Shown here piece by piece: positions 22,947-34,916 of a stretch of 64,000 nucleotides of DNA. This DNA is from Gigaspora margarita. Its lineage: Eukaryota > Glomeromycota > Glomeromycetes > Diversisporales > Gigasporaceae. How positions within the stretch are numbered: position 1 is the first letter of the stretch; every line of letters begins with the position of its first letter. The stretch is from contig WTPW01000194.1 in assembly GCA_009809945.1 (NCBI GenBank), positions 314,875 through 378,874 on the forward strand. The letters run 5' to 3'. The notes under the pieces are model-generated. The model ran no database searches and was not told where the DNA came from. It saw nothing but the letters and a program-made list of their open reading frames with translations. The translations under genes were made by a program, and so were the position numbers.

Positions 22947-24460
22947 ATGCAAAATAGTATAGAAATAAGAAGCTTAGAGGAGAAAATGATATACAAAATG
23001 GTCCTCAACCCACAAAAAAGAAAAGAAATTAAGGATATTTTACTCAAAAATATGATCCTAAAAGATATATCATTCTATACAGATGGCTCACTCAGAAGAG
23101 GTTTAGAAGAAGGACTTAGTAGAGGGTACGGTATAGTACAAATAGATAGTAATAGTAGAATAGAACATGAGATTAAAGAAAAATTAATGGGATAGTTCTT
23201 ATTGATGAGAGTTGAACTGGTAGCAATTCTAATGGCCCTATAAGTTACGCCTCAAGAAAGCAAAGTAAATATCTATACGGACAGTCAAGCAGCAGTGCAA
23301 ATAATCGTAAATCTAGAAAGAAAAAAATCCTTCTGAAAAATAAGGGACAATATCAAAGCAAAAGACCTGAAGGTAGAGATTATTAAAGTCAAAGCTCATT
23401 CTGGAGATCTCCTAAATGAAAGAGCAGATATCATTGCCAAAGAAGAAAGAAATAATACAGAAATTACGGCACTATCCAAAGAAGACTCAATGGCAAGGAT
23501 CTTTTAACCATTATAGCTTAATCGCAGTATCAAAATTTCAGTTAGACAATTTATTAAGGAATGGACTAACATATTCTACAAGGCAGAATGAACTTTTATT
23601 AGACACAGAAAAGATGCTACCCACCAATAAAGAGACCAGAAAAAAGACTAGAAGGCCTTCAAGAATTTTTGGCATGCAACAAGAAAATCCAGAGCCTTCT
23701 GTTTAAAAGACAATAAAAAATAGTTCTTTAGATTTAAAGCTATAAACTGCCTTCTTCTGACATTACAAAAGTGAAAAAGAGATCTTCACACACTATACGA
23801 AGAGTTCACATGCCCTAGATATAACATGGAAGAAGAATTTTTTGAACACTTATCCTGTTGTAAATGTGATGATAAGATATGGAAAGTAAAAGAAGAAGAC
23901 ATCATCAAGGAAATATAGTCCTCGCTAGATATAGAAGAGAAAGCTGAAATTTGCGCTGAACAATTAATCTCTATATTATTAGTCAATGTTACTCCCGCAT
24001 ATGAGAGAAGAGAGAAGCTAGCTAGAGGCATAATTCTGCTCACTATACGATCAGCCCTAGAATGTTTCCAGATCAGGCAAAAATCAATCAACTCAATTTT
24101 AGCCTCCTGGTTAGAAAAATGGATAGATTTGTTCTAGAAGACTATATGAAAGAACAGATGTGAAAAGATAATTGAATGGAAGAAAGCTATCAGCATATCA
24201 GCAAAGACAAAACGAGATGCTATAAGAGGCTCAGTTAAAGGTTCTAGTGGAATTAACAGAAAGAAAAAAAGAATAATAGGGTTGACTGAAAAAGAAAACT
24301 ACCCAGGGACATCAACATTCCTGATCAAGAAAAGGAGGAGTTGTAAAGTGAAAATTTCAAAAGTTAAAAAAGAATGGGAGGAATGTAAAAAAATAGTAAT
24401 AGATAAAATCAAAAAATGGATAAATACTGGTATAAGGAGTTGGTGGAACCCTAGTTAATT
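22947..24460 (+). pseudogene. LINE ORF2: RNase H and Cys/His tail
   Basis: RNase H motifs appear in order: ISFYTDGSLRRG (Asp), RVELVAILMAL (Glu), VNIYTDSQAAVQII (Asp), then IIKVKAHSGDLLNERADIIA (Asp). All four catalytic acids survive, but the frame is interrupted by TAG at 23193-23195 and others. Near 23800-23880 the frame reads EEFTCPRYNMEEEFFEHLSC, a Cys/His/Cys zinc-binding tail. A Lys-rich C-terminus ends near 24460, followed by a 3' UTR to the poly-A. Confidence 0.8.
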
Positions 24461-24696
24461 TGATCATGACCGGCTATAGAACTATGTCAGTGATATGACT
24501 AATTAGATAATTGTACCTATATTAGTCAGGGAGATGAATTCTACTTTGGCAGGTTGCACATAGGTGCCTATGGTAACTGGGTGAGCTGTACTTTAAATGT
24601 AAGATGCTTAGCATCAGAATTAGACTAGCATTCGCATATGTAGCTATATTTTTTTAAATAAAGTATGATATAATCGTCAAAAAAAAAAAAAAAAAA

Positions 24697-25400
24697 TTTT
24701 AACAATCATATTATTGCTTGGTTGTATTAGTTATTTGGTTTAAAAAATATAATTAAAAATTGATCAACTTTAAAATAAGATTCTCTTTGAATTACTTAAA
24801 GTTAAGAACTAAAACTTCAAATTAAAGATTATTCAATACTAAAAAATATATAAAAAAAGGTTTATATATATATTTTTAATTAAATCTAATTTAAATAATT
24901 TTTTTGTATAAATATAATATAAAATTAGATGAATCAACTCATTTGATTTATAAGTAACAGCATTCATTAAAACTAGGAATGTTATCCTGCTTTCTAAAAC
25001 TTAGTTTGATCCTGTTTGGAACTGAACCCAATGGAACTCGAGTTTTGGCAGTCACATGATTTTTTTATTAAATTATGCTCCAAATGAGTTGGGTGAGCAA
25101 TATTGATTTGTAATAAACTTTAGACTATCATTATAACGAACAAAAGCAATAACAATAACAGTTTTATTAAACTGCTCATGCAAGCATAATTATTAGTATA
25201 TACATTTATATAAACTGAGTTCAAAAATCAGTTTTTATGTAATATGCCCAGAACAAAGTTCCAATGGGTTATAATAAGCACAAGCTAACGGTTGGAGCAG
25301 AATAACATCCCTAATTAGGACATGTTCTATGATTAATATATATAAATATTAAGGGCATTATTTTTGGTGTACTCTTTTTGTGTTTCTCAAAATTTTAATA
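24697..25400. other. Unassigned AT-rich sequence
   Basis: Flank immediately 3' of the LINE poly-A. No ORF or repeat boundary is recognised. Confidence 0.4.
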
Positions 25401-26590
25401 GGGTAATGCCAGTGAAGAATATTTAATGTTCTCAATGTTCTCAAGAACATTCAAAAAAATTTAAGAACACTGCATTTAGAAATCATGTTCTCTATTGAGA
25501 ACAAACTAAGAACATAAAATTTATAATTTTTGTTCTCATAAGATATATATAAAATTAAAAGTTTGCTATCTATTGTCACTAGTAATTGTTACTAGTGTTA
25601 TATAAATATAATCAGCCATAGTATATTATATGTATTTTTATTACCTATGTTTCTAAAAATAAGCTACCTTTTCTGGATGATTTTGAACACAAAAAATCTG
25701 GATAGTTTATTTTTGGATCAATTCGATTTTTGGTCAATCGCCAATAGTTGTTATATAGTAAAGTCTAAATTCTACTATGTAAATCGATTATTGGCGCTTA
25801 AGTAAACTTATTTGAAAGACTAAACTACACCTATTCTGAAAATTTCATCAAAATAGGAATATTTTTTATTATTTGACTTTTAATTTTTACGTTCAACAAA
25901 TATATTTTGTTAATAAAATTTTAATCTTTTTATTGAACGTAAAAATTAAACTCCAATTAATAAAAAGTTCTTCAATTTCATTGTAAATTTCAGGATATAC
26001 ATATTTTAATCTACTGAATAAGTTTACTTAAGCGATTTTAATCAATTAGCTTAATAAAATTTGGACTTCACTATGTAGCAACTTTTGTCAATCGTGGGGT
26101 AGCTTATTTTTGGATCAAAGATATTTTTATGCTTCTTGACCAAAAAAGGAGGGTAGCTTATTTTCAAAGGTAGCTTATTTTCAGCAATATATGGTATTGG
26201 TAAACACAATAATAGAATTTTTACAGTAATTACTATGAAACTAAAACTATCTAGCAATGGAACTTACTAGAATTAGAAATTTAGATTGCTTAATTATCTT
26301 TTAATAATCAAGTTAATGGTTCTTATAAAAAAATTTAATTTTTTAACAAGCTTATAATTTTGGGCTAATCCTCCACATTTTTAATTATAGTTTATTCATT
26401 AGTAAATGCAATTTTAATTTTAAAAATTATAATAAATAAATTAATTATAAATATTATATAATTTTAAAAATATTATTTTTAAAAAAATTATTATAATGCA
26501 CACTAAATTTTTTGTGAGAACATAAAATTACAAATTTATGTTCTCAAAGAACAAAAAATTTTTTTCAGAAATTCTTCACTAGGGTAATCC
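25401..26590. mobile_element. 1.17-kb TIR element with subterminal GTTCTC/GAGAAC repeats
   Basis: The element is about 25410-26581. The ends are CAGTGAAGAAT and ATTCTTCACTA, flanked by GGGTAATGC (25401-25409) and GGGTAATCC (26582-26590), an 8-9 bp duplication with one mismatch. Both ends are packed with GTTCTC or GAGAAC (for example TGTTCTCAATGTTCTCAAGA at the left, ATGTTCTCAAAGAAC at the right), as transposase-binding subterminal repeats would be. The middle (about 25660-26190) holds another foldback unit with AAAATAAGCTAC motifs, shared with 51.0-51.64 kb. No transposase ORF. Confidence 0.7.
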
Positions 26591-26796
26591 CTGTTGCATT
26601 TTTAACAAAAAGGTTCCTTTCATGATGTTAATTAAATTTGAACATTTTTTTTGCCCTAACCTTTCTACATTCTGGTCAAATTAAAATTTAATTTTATTTT
26701 TGGCCAGAATTAAAAAAAAAGGGTTGGCCAAAAAAGTGAACAAAATGTCTGAAAATTTACTATTACCTCTGTTAGTATTATCCGGGGTCCTAAGTC

Positions 26797-26823
26797 AACC
26801 CTAACCCTAACCCTAACCCTAAT
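26797..26823. repeat. Interstitial telomere-like tract
   Basis: Four clean CCCTAA units. The surrounding sequence has a palindrome GGTGCACACGGTGCACC (26855-26872), but I see no clear element boundaries. Confidence 0.85.
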
Positions 26824-28100
26824 TCTAATCGTTTTTTGTATTTGCTATAATAGGGTGCACACGGTGCACCCTGCACCAAAAATAATTATTCAAATATTAA
26901 AACGTTTTGTTAAAAAATATATATATTGCATTTAGAATGAAACATAATCGTTATTATAAAACATAATAATAATTACATATTGAACACTGGAATACTAAAT
27001 GTAATGCATTTATACGAAAAATTAAAGCAAATTCTATTTTTTTTGACAAAAAAATTCAACACAACTAGCCATTGTTATTTACTGCATTGGCCACGCAAAC
27101 ATAGCCACATCTTTTGAATTATTTTTTCTGCAAGTGCATGTTTTTGTTTCACAACTAGTTTTTCGGAAAGAATTAAAATTTGTCAATAAAGAAAAAAAAA
27201 AGATTTATGAAAGTAATCATATGATTATTATTTAACGAATTTCTTTATTTAATTTTTTACTGATACTTTATTGATGCATTATTATTAAACATAAAACTTA
27301 TTTAATAAGTCTGATAGTTATTAATGGATTTATAGTTATTGTATGGTTGTAGTGAATAACCCAGTTACACACGGGTTCACCGAAGGCACGAGATTTAAAT
27401 ATGAACCCGTGTATGTTTACCATCTAATTGCACGGTGTCTAACGTAACAATCCCATGCCAATAAGTAAATGAAAAAAGCACGGGTTGTCACATAAGACCC
27501 GTGCAATAATTAATAATTGTTAAGTATAAATTACATAGCTATACTACGTACTATACAGTAGCTATAAATTATTATCGATAAAATTGCGGCAATTGATTTA
27601 GGTTATGACATATATTTTGGATTTCGGCTTTTGTTCCGGATTGCGGCATAAATTATGGCTTACGTCTTTCGGCGCAGCCGCAACCAATTTCTATCGATAT
27701 TAGTAAATAAAGCAAAACCGTGTTTCACAAACTTGATGAGTGCCGCCAAAGGAAACACTTGTAATTCATCAAATACAGAAATAAGAATTACAGGTTTTAC
27801 TTGGCAGAACTCATATCCTGTTCATATATTTCTTTTATATATATATAATTAAATTTTTCAAAAAATTGAGAATTTACCGGTTTTAAACCGAATCTTATAA
27901 ATTATTGGTTAACGAATGTCAGCCTAAGGAATATTTGTGATAGAAGCGACTATATTAATGTGCTGTAAATTATATAATAAATAGTGCAGAATTTTTTATT
28001 TTTTTTTTATAATTTTGAATTGTGTATTGCACAATTGCTTAAAAAACTCGCTTTAGTTCGACTTTAAAAAAAATATTTTATTTTTCATAAATTGGAAAAA
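26824..28100. other. Intergenic, two related hairpins, promoter side of the MDR gene
   Basis: Hairpin 1 (about 27370-27411) has stem CACGGGTTCA/TGAACCCGTG. Hairpin 2 (about 27478-27505) has GCACGGGT/ACCCGTGC. They share the CACGGGT core about 100 bp apart. A 65-aa ORF (27655-27852) shows no recognisable feature. No clear TATA box was identified for the downstream gene. Confidence 0.5.
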
Positions 28101-29605
28101 ATGAAGGCAGTACGATTTAATCAAAAAGGAGACATTAAAAATTTGGTCGTAGAAGATATCGCAAAACCTACTCCTAAACAAGGCGAATTATTAATTAAAA
28201 TTCATGCCGCTGCTATTAATCCTGTAAATTTTATTTAAAATCTACTGTTTATTTAAGTTTTATCTTCTATTCGTTAAGCTGTATATTCTTTTAAAAAATA
28301 AAAAATTAGAGTGACGCTTACAACGTTCTAGGTAAGTTTCAGATCACCACTTTACCGCGCACTCCTGGAAGAGATTTCGCAGGCATAGTTGTTGATGGTC
28401 CACCTGAATGGTTGAATAAGGAAGTATTCGGAACCGGTGGATACAGTGGAATTACATTTGATGGATCTCATGCTGAGTGAGTATTAAAATATTTTATAAT
28501 TCAAATATTGCAATTATCTTTTTATTTATTGTTGTTTTTTTCTATGTATGTAGATATATTATAGCAACTCCTGAAACAGTTGCTATCAAACCTGAAAATT
28601 TAACTCTCATCAATGCTGCATCAATTGGTGTTGGATTTTTAACCGCTTACCTTGCGTTGGATACCGCAAAGGTTCAGGAAGGTGAAAATGTCCTTATTAT
28701 AGGTACTTTCCCTCTTCTTTTTTTTTTTTTTTGGTTGTCCATTTTTCGTTGTTTCATAACCTTTCATTTAACTACAATTTCTTTTTCATAAAATATATTT
28801 AAGGTGCACGTGGAGCAGTCGGTTCTGCCGCGGTTCAAATAACAAAATTTCTTAAAGCTAGACCAATTGGTACATTTAATAGTAATCCACTTCCGGAAAT
28901 TGGGCCTGATTTTGTTGACACCTCAATTGAGGATTTGAAAAAGAAAGTTTTTGATTTGACGGACCAAAAAGGTGTTGATGCCGTAATTGACACTGTTGGA
29001 CATCCTGCACTATTTGAAAAGGTTTGTGAAATAAATTAATGCAATGGTATTGCGTGTACTTACAGTATATATTTAAGTTTATTTTAATCTTTAAAAGGCA
29101 TTTTCATCATTGAAAATTCGTGGAAGATATGTTGTGATGACAGTTGGACGTTCAGATGATAATAAAATCTCATTTGATGGACTCGATTTTTATCGGTAAT
29201 TATTTCATCATTACATATAGATATTTCTTTTGTATTGTACTGTATGTTAAAATTTATTAACTCTTATATGTTAAAAAAAAGCCGAGAGCTTCGTCTTTTT
29301 GGACTTAACACATTGTATTATAGCAGGGAAGAGGCAGTTAAAGTATTTAATCTATTGAAGCCAGGGTTTGAAAGGTACAAATTATTTCTTAAAATTTTAA
29401 TGTTAGAACTGTTGTTGTAATTCAAACATTCAATTCTCGTAAAACCTCTTTATTGACCAATGCTTCAATAATTTTTTTTTTATGTAAAAATAGTGGCGCC
29501 CTTCGAGCTCCACAAAATTGTAAACTTTTTAAATTGGATCAATGTATAGAAGCATATGAATACGTGATTAGTAAACCAAAAGAGAAAGTTGTTTTCACAA
29601 TCTAA
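28101..29605 (+). CDS. Quinone oxidoreductase-like MDR protein, seven exons
   Basis: Exons 28101-28223, 28310-28476, 28554-28702, 28804-29021, 29098-29195, 29282-29374 and 29494-29605 join in phase to 319 aa. All six introns are GT-AG and short (77-119 bp). The start MKAVRFNQKGDIKNLVVED is typical of the medium-chain dehydrogenase/reductase family. Exon 1/2 gives AAINPSDAYNVLG, exon 2 TPGRDFAGIVV, and exons 3/4 join as VLIIGARGAVGSAAVQ, the Rossmann NAD(P)H-binding loop. No zinc-ligand cysteine pattern is present, so a zinc-less quinone or enone reductase is likely; the substrate is unknown. A length of about 320 aa fits the family. AATAAA lies at 29728-29733. No disruption is visible, and it is one of the two intact genes in the window. 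Confidence 0.9.
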
Positions 29606-30179
29606 TAACTATATCTACAGCCTTGATCATAGTAAGCACCATGTACTAATACAGATTTATCTGGCTTTAAATTTAATCCGCCTAAGCACGTTAAATTCTA
29701 CAGCCAAATACTGGAGTATTTTTTATAAATAAATACTAGTTATTCATAAATTTTGATTTCACATTATTAGTTGACTCAAGAAAATTCAAAATTTAATAAA
29801 GAACTGGTGTAATTTAAGTTTACTTGTGGAAATTGACGCGTAAAGTCGCGAACATATCGATATTTTTGCATAGATGCCAATCAAATTTCATTGTAAATTT
29901 GAATTTATATCTTATCTAAATTATGATATAGTAATTGATTTCTGAGTATAACCGAATAACCTGCTTTTTCAAGCACATTCAACAATCTTGTATCAACGTT
30001 CGTCGTACTTTCGCCTGATATATTTACTGACACGACTAAGGATAATGGTATTATTAAGCTTAAATTACCTCACGTTTTTATTGAAATGTTTGATATTCTG
30101 ATTAAATAAATTATTGAATATTATAAACGTTTCATGGAAAAATAAGATTCTAAACTTTAATATTTTATTATTCCTTGAA
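29606..30179. other. Intergenic, nothing recognised
   Basis: AT-rich sequence between the MDR gene and the TLDc relic. Short coding-like stretches near 29990-30060 have no family match that I can name. Confidence 0.4.
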
Positions 30180-31247
30180 CAGAATATATAGTGGCATAGT
30201 TCCTTTGGAAGATTTCGTAGCTTCCGCTGTATTTGATTTGTTGATAACTACCAATGAATTGTCGTTTTGTTGATAAACATGTCATTGCTTCGTTTGAATT
30301 GTTCACGTGTTTATCAAGATAGTTTTCTTTACAAAAACTTTGAGACTTTACAAAAATTCTGTAATGACATTCTTGCAAGCAAAAATCTCAAACTTACAAC
30401 CAAATCTTGAAGAATGGACTGATGAGAATTACAACAAGTTTTTAAAAGATGCATTTCAAAATTGTCTTCCACATATTAGATACTTTCAAATTCCTGGTGA
30501 AGATATCTTAATAAAGAAAATTAAACCATATAAAAATATTCTTGAAGGAAATATTTAGGTGTCAAAATTGATAGCCCCAAATATTCCTATTACTTCTCCA
30601 ATTTTACCCCCTCATAAAAAGGCATCAGCACAATCTCCTCATAAAAAAGCAACTCAATCTCATCAAAAGAAACACAACTTTCTCCTCCCCAACCAATACC
30701 CATTTCAACGGCATTTTCTTTACTACTTATTTACGAAATGTTGCGACAATTTCCTCCTGGATTGATCAACGTTCATCACATTACATATAAGATTGAAGAA
30801 ATTCCATATAAATTTAAGCTTTTACTTAGAGGTAGTATAGAAGGTTCTACGGTGAAACATTTCATAAGTTGCGTGATAACATCCCTGGTACCATGGTAGT
30901 ATTCAAGATCTACAACGAGATACTTGGTGGTTATAACCCTCTTAGTTTGAAAACTGGCGATGATACATTGGCATCAGAAGCTGATAGGTTTGTATTCTCT
31001 TTAAAAAAATAGCGGTGGCTACTCATGCAGCAATCAATATCCTATTCTCAGTCATGTAAAAGATAAATCAAAGGCAATTCTTTATCGTTCAATATTAAAC
31101 GGTCCATGGTTTGGTAATTGTGATCTTGGGATATTTAATCCTAAAAACTGGTGTTGCGAGCAATTATCATATAATAGGACGATCAGAAAGACAGGAGAAG
31201 GCTGGTTTTCTATAGAAGATTATGAAGTATTTCAAATTGTAAAATAA
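30180..31247 (+). pseudogene. BTB/BACK-TLDc protein relic 1
   Basis: Degenerate plus-strand copy. In order: SGIVPLEDFVASAVFDLLI (30190-30245), the end of a BTB domain; then SNLQPNLEEWTDENYNKFLK, CLPHIRYFQIPGEDILIKKI (BACK-like part), a Lys/His/Ser/Pro linker with PILPPHKKAS, then TLDc pieces FKLLLRGSIEGSTVKHF, VVFKIYNEILGGYNPLSL, SILNGPWFGNCDLGIF and GEGWFSIEDYEVFQIV, ending at TAA 31245-31247. The pieces sit in different frames, separated by stops and indels. Intact relatives of this architecture are a large family in Rhizophagus. TLDc domains are linked to oxidation resistance, but no function is possible here. Confidence 0.8.
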
Positions 31248-31797
31248 TATGAGATTTGTTGCATAAACTTTACGATTTAGTAGACCATTAAATAATAAAG
31301 TATTATTAGTTGATCATTATGTTGTCAGTGTATAATAATGCATCGATACAATTATTTTATTAATTAGAGCTAATTCAAAATTGAATTTATTTTTTTTTGC
31401 TTAAATTGTTAGTTAAAATATTCGAATTTGAATATCAAATCCGACCTTTACTATTCCGTATTATTTCTGCAAATTATCCGTAATAGACGACATAATTTAT
31501 TTTGAAAATAAATTTACATTATGGTTAAATAATAAAAGTAATAACCATACAAAAGTAAAAATTAAAATCACCTAATACTAAATATTCTAACAATAGAATT
31601 AAATAAAATATTTTTAAATCTATAAATTGTATCTAATTTGTTATGATAATCTAAAATTTTAACAATTATTTTTATAAGCAGCATTTATTAAATACTATAA
31701 AGAAATATATCTTGATTTGAATATTTTATTTTATTATGATTGTTTATCATATAAATTACACATTAATATTATTATATATGTCCATTTATATTTATTA
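31248..31797. other. AT-rich intergenic
   Basis: No gene or repeat recognised. Confidence 0.4.
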
Positions 31798-32043
31798 TAA
31801 AACACACCTATGGTGGTTTTGCACTTATTATATTTTTATAGATTTTTCTCAATTTTTATAAAGTTGTATATAAATTTTTACCTCAAATTATTCATCTAGA
31901 GTTAGTATTTAGGGTTAGGGTTAAGGTTTGAGAAGGGTTTTTAGGAGCGTAGAGCATTTTTACTTAGAGCACACGTACTAATTAATTGGTTAGTTTTTGC
32001 GATAATGTAACATTAGGTGACAAAACACCATAGGTGCGTTTTA
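31798..32043. mobile_element. TA-flanked MITE with an internal telomere-like tract
   Basis: The element spans 31800-32041 (242 bp) between TA dinucleotides. The TIRs are AAACACACCTATGGTG and CACCATAGGTGCGTTT. The interior carries TTAGGGTTAGGGTTAAGG (about 31909-31926). The TA duplication suggests a Tc1/mariner-type MITE. Confidence 0.75.
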
Positions 32044-33025
32044 GTAAAAGTCTTTATTTATTAGTATCTTTTCTTTTTTGCATACCATTTTCAACCAAAT
32101 TATCTTTATAAAAGGCATGCCTTTTTAGTATATTAAGATTAGAACATGATGAAGGTGCCAACTCTTGTTGATTATAATACAATGTTTTCTCATTACATAG
32201 AAAATTAAGTCCATTTTTGAAAGTTGCATATTTCGGTTTTATTTTGTTATTTATATTAATGCTATTACTTATATAAATAATATGTGTATATATAATTCAT
32301 TATAATGCGTTGAAAATAAAAATTTATTGTTATGCTTAATGATTATTAAATAGTTTGGGATAAATTACTACGTATTATTAATTACCAATTTTCTTATTAT
32401 TTATCAGTGGATGCTTGATAAAATATAATAATCTATTTATTTATAATAATATCTTTAGATAAGTTTATCTAAATTAAATTTGCTCGTAATTGTAGTATTC
32501 TTACTGGCAACAATATTATTTTTTGACCTCATCCATAGTGTAGTGCTAATTAAAAAACTTAGTAGTCTACTATTATATATTGCCTGTGGATTTATTTCTA
32601 ATAGGCGGGATCGCTATATTATCCGAGAAATATATTTCTTTATCATCTAATGTCTTTAATAATATCCAAAATAGAATCATGAATTTCATTAGCACGTGGT
32701 CTGTTCCTACGAAAATTTTATGTTCGAATTTTCTTTGTTCTATTTTTTGTACTGTATTAGTATTCCTTACGTATTATATTTGTTAGTGCTGCAGTATGGA
32801 ATGGCTGTGCATGGGTTTGGACCATGGATCTTGGTTTGAGACCACAGATCTTGGTTTCAGACCATAATCATTTTGAATGTATAAATACGATAGCTGAACT
32901 CAGAGAATCAACATAAGATATAAGGTATATAGATGATATAGATGATAATATGATGATGAGATAAATAAATATAAAGTAAATACATTTTTTAATAACACAC
33001 TATTATTTATTCCGAATTCCCTAAT
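32044..33025. other. AT-rich intergenic with a short triplicated motif
   Basis: Around 32813-32870 the phrase GACCATGGATCTTGGTTTGA recurs three times with changes, followed by an ATGATATAGATGA-type run. The 68-aa ORF at 32580-32786 has no recognisable feature. Confidence 0.4.
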
Positions 33026-33890
33026 GAACGCCCATTCCGCATAACCCATGCTTGTAACCTGGAGCTAATTGGATCTCACGTTAGCCAAGCCTTTCCCACG
33101 GTTAAAACACTGTTTAATGGATTAGCAATTTCAATATTTTTCCAATAAATCAATATAAATTTGTGGCAAGTCGCTAATAATTTTTAGACTAAGACCATTA
33201 AGAATATCCAAAATAAAGATATCTATCATGATTATGATCAGAAAAAGGTTTTTGACCAGTTAACATTTCCTACATAATCATTCCAAAGCTGTAAATATCT
33301 GATGTCTCTGTATATTTTTTTACTACCAATGGAGCAATTTATGGAATCATTCCATATACAGATCTCTTCTGTATCTGTTATCGAATTTGCTGGCCAAAAT
33401 CTCTTGTTCTTATATCTGTATAATAGTAACCACCTGCATAACCGTGATTATGAACAAAAGTATAAATCGATGAATAATTTGTTTATCATGAATTTCATAG
33501 AGTCCCAATGCTATATCCTGCAATATGTTTAGTTTGTTATTCAAAGGTAAAGTAAGAATATAAAATTATGTAAGTCACCATTTTGTGCAAAGTACATTAC
33601 ATATAATTTTTTGTTTCGAGATGCTGTATGATGCCAAAATATTGGTGTATATTTACATTATAGGGAGTTGAACATTGAAAATAATTTAATTAAAATGAAA
33701 GAAGTTAACTAACGAAATTTAATAGGTTATACGAATAGTAGAATTGTAAAATGCAACCCTCATTTAAAAATCAAGACTTATGCTTTCAGAATTGTTAAGA
33801 CTTTTAAGAATAACTGTCTTATCATTCAAATTCATGAATTTTTTTGTCCCGAAAGCTCCAATTGATTTTTAGACCATGAAAACATTTTGC
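33026..33890 (-). pseudogene. Protein kinase relic (tyrosine-kinase-like type)
   Basis: Minus-strand pieces run in kinase order: TVILKSLNNSESISLDF (VAxK-like beta-3 with Lys, about 33780-33830), a KLYVMYFAQNGDLHNFI hinge, LQDIALGLYEIHDKQIIHR (catalytic-loop HR), a DFG in a shifted frame, VYGMIP then IAPLVVKKYTETSDIYSFGM (activation end; APE reads APL), a stop, EMLTGQKPFSDH, then SDLPQIYIDLLEKYWN. At least three stops and several frameshifts are present, and HRD is lost. This kinase type is greatly expanded in Glomeromycotina. It is not functional. Confidence 0.8.
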
Positions 33891-34758
33891 ACTAAATATT
33901 TTACTATTACTAGATTGGTTATATGAAATAAATTCTATAAAAACTTGTCGATCAGAATTTATCTTATTTATTTAGCAAGCCAATTGTCTATAACTTCTTT
34001 CCCGCTTAATATGAAATTGTCACAACCATGATACTACTAGGCAATAACATATGTATGAAGCCTTAATCTCTTACATCTCTTGCACTTCATAACTAGAGGA
34101 TTTCTAGTTCTGTGACTTTACTTTTTATGCATAAAGTTGATAAATTAGTATTACTCATTATTTCACTTAATTACACAATGGCCATTGTAAATAAAATGTT
34201 TATAATCTTATACGGCATGATTTTGAATTTGAAAATAATAAAATATTATAATTATCATTATAATTTTGAACATATGGGCTATTATCAATTTTATATTATC
34301 CGGCATTTTGAATTTTGCATATACGTATACATTATTGGACAAAAATTGGTGAATAAAGGTAATTTTTGCCCAATAATGTATACTTATTCACTTGAAAATC
34401 ATCAAATAAAAGTTCACATGAGAATATTTCCGATAAATTATTTATTCCTTTTTTCTGTAAGCTGCAGATCGGAAAATTCTTTAGAATTCTTAAGAAAACT
34501 TCAATGTTATACAGAAAGAGATTATAGCAAATCAATATGGTATAGTGAGCAGATCAGTATAGTACAGACGGATTTTAAAAACCATATATGATCAGTATTC
34601 TGGTCATTCTCGTAATATAAAATTTCCAAATCAGTTTTTTCGTTGAACCCATTGAATGAGATGCTTGAGAACTCTTTACATGAACAAATGGTAATCTGCA
34701 CTACTATACGGAGAAAAAATTGATATATTACGTTTAACATATGAATATATCTACATAT
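33891..34758 (+). other. Intergenic; a 159-codon ORF of doubtful status
   Basis: An uninterrupted frame at 34112-34591 begins MTLLFMHKVDKLVLLIISL and is rich in Tyr, Ile and Phe as expected of AT-rich random frames. It runs through a DNA hairpin (about 34325-34383, stem GTATACATTATTGG), which argues against selection for protein. No domain is recognised and I do not call a gene. Confidence 0.3.
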
Positions 34759-34916
34759 GTGCCGGGCATGGTTGGCAATGGAACCAATGGAGCTCAATGG
34801 TTGTGCGAATGGAGCTCAAAAAACTAGTATCCATTGGCTCCATTCAGAGCTCCATTGGCTCCATTCACAGCTCCATTGGGCTCCATTGAGCTCCATTGCC
34901 AACCCTGAGTGCTGGG
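34759..34916. mobile_element. hAT-like MITE with GAGCTCCATTGG repeats
   Basis: The element is about 34767-34908 (142 bp). The ends are CATGGTTGGCAATGG and CCATTGCCAACCCTGA, flanked by GTGCCGGG (34759-34766) and GTGCTGGG (34909-34916), an 8-bp duplication with one mismatch. The right half is an array of GCTCCATTG with variants, and the left end carries the inverted form CAATGGAGC. The ORF crossing it is repeat-driven. Confidence 0.72.

Larger units (their letters stand above)
15100..24696 (+). mobile_element. Near-complete but dead LINE (ORF1, EN-RT-RNase H, poly-A)
   Basis: In order: an ORF1-like reading frame (15302-16674), APE-type endonuclease (from 16997), RT (about 20.4-21.8 kb), RNase H (about 23.07-23.45 kb), a Cys/His tail and an 18-A tail (24679-24696). 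EN upstream of RT plus RNase H fits the I/Tad/L1-like group. About 2.08 kb (17567-19650) is a foreign insertion, leaving roughly 7.4 kb of LINE. Every domain is broken by stops or frameshifts, and the RT active site is altered, so it is not autonomous. The 5' end is approximate. Confidence 0.85.

Noticed and set aside
34112-34591. 159-codon ORF as a novel membrane protein
   Set aside because: Composition is as expected for AT-rich chance frames, it crosses a DNA hairpin, and no motif or intron evidence supports it.
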